Source of the DNA: Anaerolineae bacterium
GTDB taxonomy: Bacteria; Chloroflexota; Anaerolineae; JAFGEY01
Direction: 5' to 3'
Assembly: GCA_016931365.1 (NCBI GenBank)
Contig: JAFGEY010000452.1
Span: 1-5,305 of the forward strand
DNA: 5,305 nucleotides
A model generated the notes under the pieces. The model saw nothing but the letters and a program-made list of their open reading frames with translations. It was not told where the DNA came from and did no database searches. Positions within the stretch are counted from its first letter, which is position 1; every line of letters starts with the position of its first letter. This document shows, piece by piece, positions 4,530-5,305 of the stretch. Both the position numbers and the translations under genes were made by a program.

Positions 4530-5305
4530 ATGACCGCTTTTTTCCCCGTCGGCAAACTGCCCCCCGAAAACCTGGCCCGACTGCTGCACAAATATACCTT
4601 TTCTTTGCCCGACGACCGCGTTTTGGTCTACCCCGGCGTGGGCGAAGACGCTGCGGTGATCGACATAGGCGACCGCTGGCTGGTAGCCAAGACCGACCCG
4701 ATCACTTTTGCCACCGACGAGATCGGCTGGTATGCGGTCAACGTGAACGCCAACGACATCGCTGCCGCCGGCGGCACGCCGCGCTGGTTTCTCAGCACGC
4801 TGCTGCTGCCCCAGGCCAAAACCGACGAAGCGCTGGCCGAACGGATCATGGCCCAGATCGCTGCCGCCTGCCGCACGCTCGACGTGGTGCCCTGCGGCGG
4901 GCACACCGAGATCACCTACGGGCTGGACCGTCCGATCGTCGTCGGCATGATGCTGGGCGAGATCGAGCCGGGACGGCTGATCCACACCGGCGGCATGCAG
5001 GTGGGCGACGAGATCGTGCTGACCAAGGGCGCAGCGGTGGAAGGCACGGCGATCATGGCTCTGGAAAAAGCAGCCGATCTGCAAGGCCGCTTCAGCGCCG
5101 ATTTCCTGGCCCGCTGCCGGGGCTTTTTGCACGATCCGGGGATCAGTGTGCTGCGCGAGGCGCAAATCGCCGTCCAGAATGCCACCGTCCACGCTATGCA
5201 CGACCCCACAGAGGGCGGCGTCGCCACCGGACTGTGGGAACTGGCCGCGGCGTCCGGCGTCGGGCTGGAAGTGGACGAGGCGGCGATCCCGGTTTTCGAA
5301 GAGAC
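4530..5305 (+). CDS. HypE-like AIR synthase family protein, 3' truncated by window edge
   Basis: The frame is open from ATG 4530 to the window end (258 complete codons, no stop seen). Start MTAFFPVGKLPPENL follows the yggT stop by 2 bp (TGAAAATG) with no Shine-Dalgarno sequence, so translational coupling is likely. Family features: PGVGEDAAVI (35-44, the ATP-binding G-G-D/E-DAAV loop), TDPITF (55-60), the long helix NVNANDIAAAGGTP (71-84), CGGHTEIT (122-129), the domain boundary GGMQVGDEIVLTKG (154-167), and DPTEGGVATGLWELAAASGV (225-244) leading to IPV. This is the PurM/HypE/ThiL/SelD ATP-using fold. HypE dehydrates a C-terminal cysteine thiocarbamate to the cyanide ligand of [NiFe]-hydrogenase, but that tail is outside the window. 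Proteins with DPTEGG rather than DPTRGG and with GGHTEIT look like a separate HypE-related branch, and no other hyp genes are seen, so the substrate is open. Confidence 0.85.
   Translation, partial: MTAFFPVGKLPPENLARLLHKYTFSLPDDRVLVYPGVGEDAAVIDIGDRWLVAKTDPITFATDEIGWYAVNVNANDIAAAGGTPRWFLSTLLLPQAKTDEALAERIMAQIAAACRTLDVVPCGGHTEITYGLDRPIVVGMMLGEIEPGRLIHTGGMQVGDEIVLTKGAAVEGTAIMALEKAADLQGRFSADFLARCRGFLHDPGISVLREAQIAVQNATVHAMHDPTEGGVATGLWELAAASGVGLEVDEAAIPVFEE

Noticed and set aside
4410..5201. Minus-strand 263-codon frame
   Set aside because: Antisense and in codon register with the HypE-like gene; the plus-strand frame carries the AIR-synthase motifs and simply has no stop before the window end.

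Overview
This GC-rich window (roughly 60% G+C by eye) is a densely coded stretch of bacterial chromosome carrying seven protein genes: four complete on the plus strand, one complete on the minus strand, and one cut at each window edge. There are no RNA genes, insertion sequences or CRISPR arrays that I can see. The mix of gene families, the codon use and a 9-bp-period intergenic repeat built on ACAGGAT suggest a Chloroflexota (Anaerolineae-like) or similar environmental bacterium. That placement is an inference; nothing here fixes the phylum.

Left part (1-1851). A cytoplasmic oligogalacturonate lyase of polysaccharide lyase family 22 (pectin breakdown) enters from the left edge without its first ~20 residues. 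Its stop codon lies only 3 bp from the stop of a convergent minus-strand gene for a small radical SAM protein of the COG0731 type. The radical SAM gene has a clear GGAGG ribosome binding site and a good candidate sigma-70 promoter in the AT-rich divergent spacer 1852-1962.

Middle part (1963-3283). Reading away from that spacer, a creatininase-family amidohydrolase and a short FMN-dependent nitroreductase-family protein form a tight two-gene unit with a 16-bp gap. The creatininase-like protein keeps the metal-binding Glu/His/Asp/His set but has an unusual GHYPL segment and an insertion, so its substrate is probably not creatinine. What this pair and the divergent radical SAM protein do is unknown.

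Right part (3284-5305). A 158-bp spacer holds the short tandem/inverted repeat and a candidate promoter. It is followed by a three-gene operon: pgeF (YfiH/YlmD, peptidoglycan-precursor editing), yggT (YlmG, small membrane protein) and a HypE-like AIR-synthase family gene that runs off the right edge. The pgeF-yggT adjacency looks like a shortened form of the ylmD-ylmE-sepF-ylmG cluster of Gram-positive bacteria, without ylmE and sepF between them. The HypE-like gene starts 2 bp after the yggT stop with no Shine-Dalgarno sequence, so it is probably translationally coupled.

I find no convincing new multi-gene system. The points most worth checking are the altered creatininase active site, the radical SAM/creatininase/nitroreductase neighbourhood, the contracted ylm-type cluster and the intergenic repeat.
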